A DNA stretch of 5,029 nucleotides from Caldithrix sp. RBG_13_44_9 (GTDB lineage: Bacteria > Calditrichota > Calditrichia > RBG-13-44-9): NCBI GenBank assembly GCA_001771055.1, contig MESS01000020.1, positions 8,224 to 13,252 of the forward strand, given 5' to 3'. The translations under genes were made by a program, and so were the position numbers. The notes beneath the pieces are model-generated. The model saw nothing but the letters and a program-made list of their open reading frames with translations. It was not told the origin of the DNA and did not search any database. Below, piece after piece: positions 3,150 to 5,029 of this stretch; positions within the stretch are counted from its first letter, which is position 1, and each line of letters starts with the position of its first letter.

Positions 3150-5029
3150 CTATAAATTTTTTTGAATCTGGGCTGTTAAAGCCGCCTCGATCTTGGCTCT
3201 GGTTTCTTCCAGATGGGCCTTTGAATACAGGTCTAAATTGTTTTGAGAAATCCGGGTATCGATCAGGTTTTTTAGCGCTGTCAGATCTACCCGGCTCAAA
3301 GTGACTGCATCATGCGGCAGCATTCCCGGCTCATTGACCAGGATGCGGGTGAGCAGGTAAAGGTGCATCCGCTGCAATTCCCGGCGGATACTGTTTATGT
3401 TCTTTCCGTTTTTTAACTCTTCCCAGATGGATTCTCTGACTGTCTGGAATGACTCAGCCATGGTAAATGGCTCCTCTCCCTTTTTAAAACGGAGTTCATT
3501 ATCCTGTAACCGCTGTAAAACCAGAGGATCATATAATCGAAATAATGCCGATGCCTGTATAACCTGAACGATTCCATGAATGGGATAATCCACCCGCAAT
3601 CTCCTCCAGAGAGTTCCTTCAAAATCTGGCATATTTTCTGCCGCCAGTTTATTCAATAACTCAGGGCTGAATGTGAAAGCCTGTACTGCAAAAAACTGAC
3701 GATTGATCATTTGCAGGGCTTCCCGTTGTTTAACAGCCGGAACTACTACAAATGGCCAGCGCCCGGAAGGATCACCAATGTGATCGCGGTAGGTGTAAAT
3801 TCCTCCGATATATCTCGGCAGGTTAGCAGCGGCAATGGCATATTCGGTGAGTCCCTGTCCGAATACCAACCGCAATTTCTGGAATCGCTCCCCCTCTTTT
3901 TCGAAGTCTTTAGGAATCTCTTTCCATAATTCCTGTGCCAGGTCCAGGCGCTGCTGGTAAAATTGCAGAGGATCGTTCCCCAGGTCCCACAGGTTGCAAC
4001 TGGGATCGATGCCGCGGGTGGATAATCCAAACGCATCTTCATCGGTGCCATATGCCAGCGAGGGATCAGCTACTTGGCTGGCTATTTTTTCCAGCATTTC
4101 CTTTTCACTTGTTTTTGAATCCGGTTCCAGCGGTCTGTAAGCATATTCAATTGCCCAGTAATCGTAAGGGCCCAGAGTGGTCTGGAAAAAACTTCCCTGC
4201 GCCTGGTTCTGACTGGCAACATTGATTGCATTATAATCCATTACCGAGCCGGTTATTCCATGGAGGTTGGTAAAATTTTTATCATTGAGATTTTTCATAT
4301 CAATGGCCGAGCTGGCTTTGAAATTATGTCTCAGACCAAGAGTATGCCCCACTTCATGGACAATTAGATCTACCAACGCGTCATGGATGAATTTCTGCAA
4401 ATCTTCCGGACGGTCCGAAACCAATCCCCGGCTTAATAACAAATTCCAGCCAAATGCCATTTGATGCTGCATCCCGCTGGCAAAATCGCAATATCTGTCC
4501 GACCGGAAATCCTCAGATAATGATGGTAAAGCTGAGGGATTACTCATCCATAGCTGATCGGACTTTGTCTCTGTCCAGGAGAGGGGAGTGATGAACTCGC
4601 TGAATTCGCGGAAATAAAACCGGATATAATCAGCACTTACCCGGATATCGGCATCATAGATTTCTCCGGTGATTGGATTAACCCGTGAAGGTCCGACCGC
4701 ATATCCTTCCCCTGGCTGAATGATCCAGCGGATAGTGCTATAGCGAACGTCGGCTGGATCCCAATCGGCATCATCCGGCATTTGGTTGACTTCCAGGGTA
4801 TTCTCGAAGCCAATTTTCTCGAAGGCCTGGTTCCATAATAACACCCCTTCCCGGATGGCATCGCGATACTCAACAGGTACGGTGTTCTCAATCCAGAAAG
4901 TGATCGGCTTTTTGGGTTTGGAGAGTTTGAATTTTGGTTCGGATTTTTCCAGCTGCCAGCGGGTAATATAATATTTATAGGGAGTCTCCAGCAGCTGAGT
5001 GCTGTAGTCCTGATAGATGGTTAAAAAAT
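3150..5029 (-). CDS. Zinc-dependent metalloprotease, met-zincin (DUF4953/DUF5117) family, C-terminal part
   Basis: The reading frame is open to the window edge, so about 625 C-terminal residues are visible and the N terminus, with any signal peptide and the rest of the DUF5117-type region, lies beyond 5029. GTG 4844 is internal, because the family sequence (PITFWIENTVP, then EYRDAIREGVLLWNQAFEK) continues upstream without a break. Family hallmarks follow in order: DPADVRYSTIRW, NPITGEIYDADI, the zinc site HEVGHTLGLRH at 4358-4326 (HExxHxxGxxH: three His ligands and catalytic Glu) followed by NFKAS, and the Met-turn SVMDY at 4247-4233, 28 residues after the third His. YDYWAIEYAYRPL and a helical C-terminal region complete it. 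Family members are usually exported endopeptidases; substrates are mostly unknown. No lipobox or sorting signal is visible in the part shown. The gene ends in a terminator and appears unlinked to the flagellar units. Confidence 0.93.
   Translation of the reverse strand, partial: FLTIYQDYSTQLLETPYKYYITRWQLEKSEPKFKLSKPKKPITFWIENTVPVEYRDAIREGVLLWNQAFEKIGFENTLEVNQMPDDADWDPADVRYSTIRWIIQPGEGYAVGPSRVNPITGEIYDADIRVSADYIRFYFREFSEFITPLSWTETKSDQLWMSNPSALPSLSEDFRSDRYCDFASGMQHQMAFGWNLLLSRGLVSDRPEDLQKFIHDALVDLIVHEVGHTLGLRHNFKASSAIDMKNLNDKNFTNLHGITGSVMDYNAINVASQNQAQGSFFQTTLGPYDYWAIEYAYRPLEPDSKTSEKEMLEKIASQVADPSLAYGTDEDAFGLSTRGIDPSCNLWDLGNDPLQFYQQRLDLAQELWKEIPKDFEKEGERFQKLRLVFGQGLTEYAIAAANLPRYIGGIYTYRDHIGDPSGRWPFVVVPAVKQREALQMINRQFFAVQAFTFSPELLNKLAAENMPDFEGTLWRRLRVDYPIHGIVQVIQASALFRLYDPLVLQRLQDNELRFKKGEEPFTMAESFQTVRESIWEELKNGKNINSIRRELQRMHLYLLTRILVNEPGMLPHDAVTLSRVDLTALKNLIDTRISQNNLDLYSKAHLEETRAKIEAALTAQIQKNL

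Noticed and set aside
3711..4464. Several open frames of 65-101 codons on both strands within the metalloprotease gene
   Set aside because: They overlap conserved protease coding sequence in other frames and have no family features or convincing ribosome binding sites.
4842..4844. GTG at 4844 as the start of the metalloprotease
   Set aside because: The same frame continues to the window edge with family-typical sequence (PITFWIENTVP...), so this codon is an internal valine and the gene is cut by the window.

Overview
The window looks like a chromosomal segment from a flagellated bacterium that uses both sigma-54 and sigma-28 for flagellar genes and has anaerobe-type redox chemistry. It carries a FliW gene behind a near-consensus sigma-54 promoter, a coiled-coil gene behind a near-consensus sigma-28 promoter, a rubredoxin fused to an NADH oxidoreductase, and a large met-zincin protease. 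Base composition is moderately AT-rich. The combination would suit an uncultured, probably anaerobic or microaerophilic Gram-negative lineage. A phylum cannot be assigned from the sequence alone. All five supported genes lie on the minus strand, so transcription runs from high to low coordinates.

Region by region, in transcription order: (1) 5029-3150 holds the C-terminal ~625 residues of a secreted-type zinc metalloprotease (HEVGHTLGLRH plus a Met-turn); its 5' end lies outside the window. A good intrinsic terminator follows at 3123-3088. (2) A plausible sigma-70 promoter (3046-3018) precedes a 449-residue rubredoxin/FAD-NADH oxidoreductase fusion (2993-1644). (3) A sigma-28-type promoter, TAAA-N15-GCCGACAA (1618-1592), precedes a 163-residue coiled-coil protein (1567-1076) that resembles FlgN-type export chaperones in length and layout. 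A terminator follows at 1072-1051. (4) A 241-base intergenic region (1075-835) carries a clear sigma-54 promoter (TGGCATTCTTATTGCA) and, upstream of it, a dense set of direct and inverted repeats that could bind an enhancer-binding protein. (5) fliW (834-418) is followed by a 70-residue protein that is essentially an isolated sigma-70 region 4 (369-157). (6) The last 156 bases hold two hairpins and no recognisable gene.

Interpretation: fliW and the coiled-coil gene fit a flagellar hierarchy in which sigma-54 and sigma-28 control separate units. FliW normally binds flagellin and the translational repressor CsrA, and csrA is commonly its neighbour. Here the following slot holds a free-standing sigma region 4-like protein instead. 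The most interesting points are that protein, the repeat-rich control region of fliW, and the sigma-28 promoter, which both moves the coiled-coil gene's start and ties an otherwise anonymous gene to flagellar expression.
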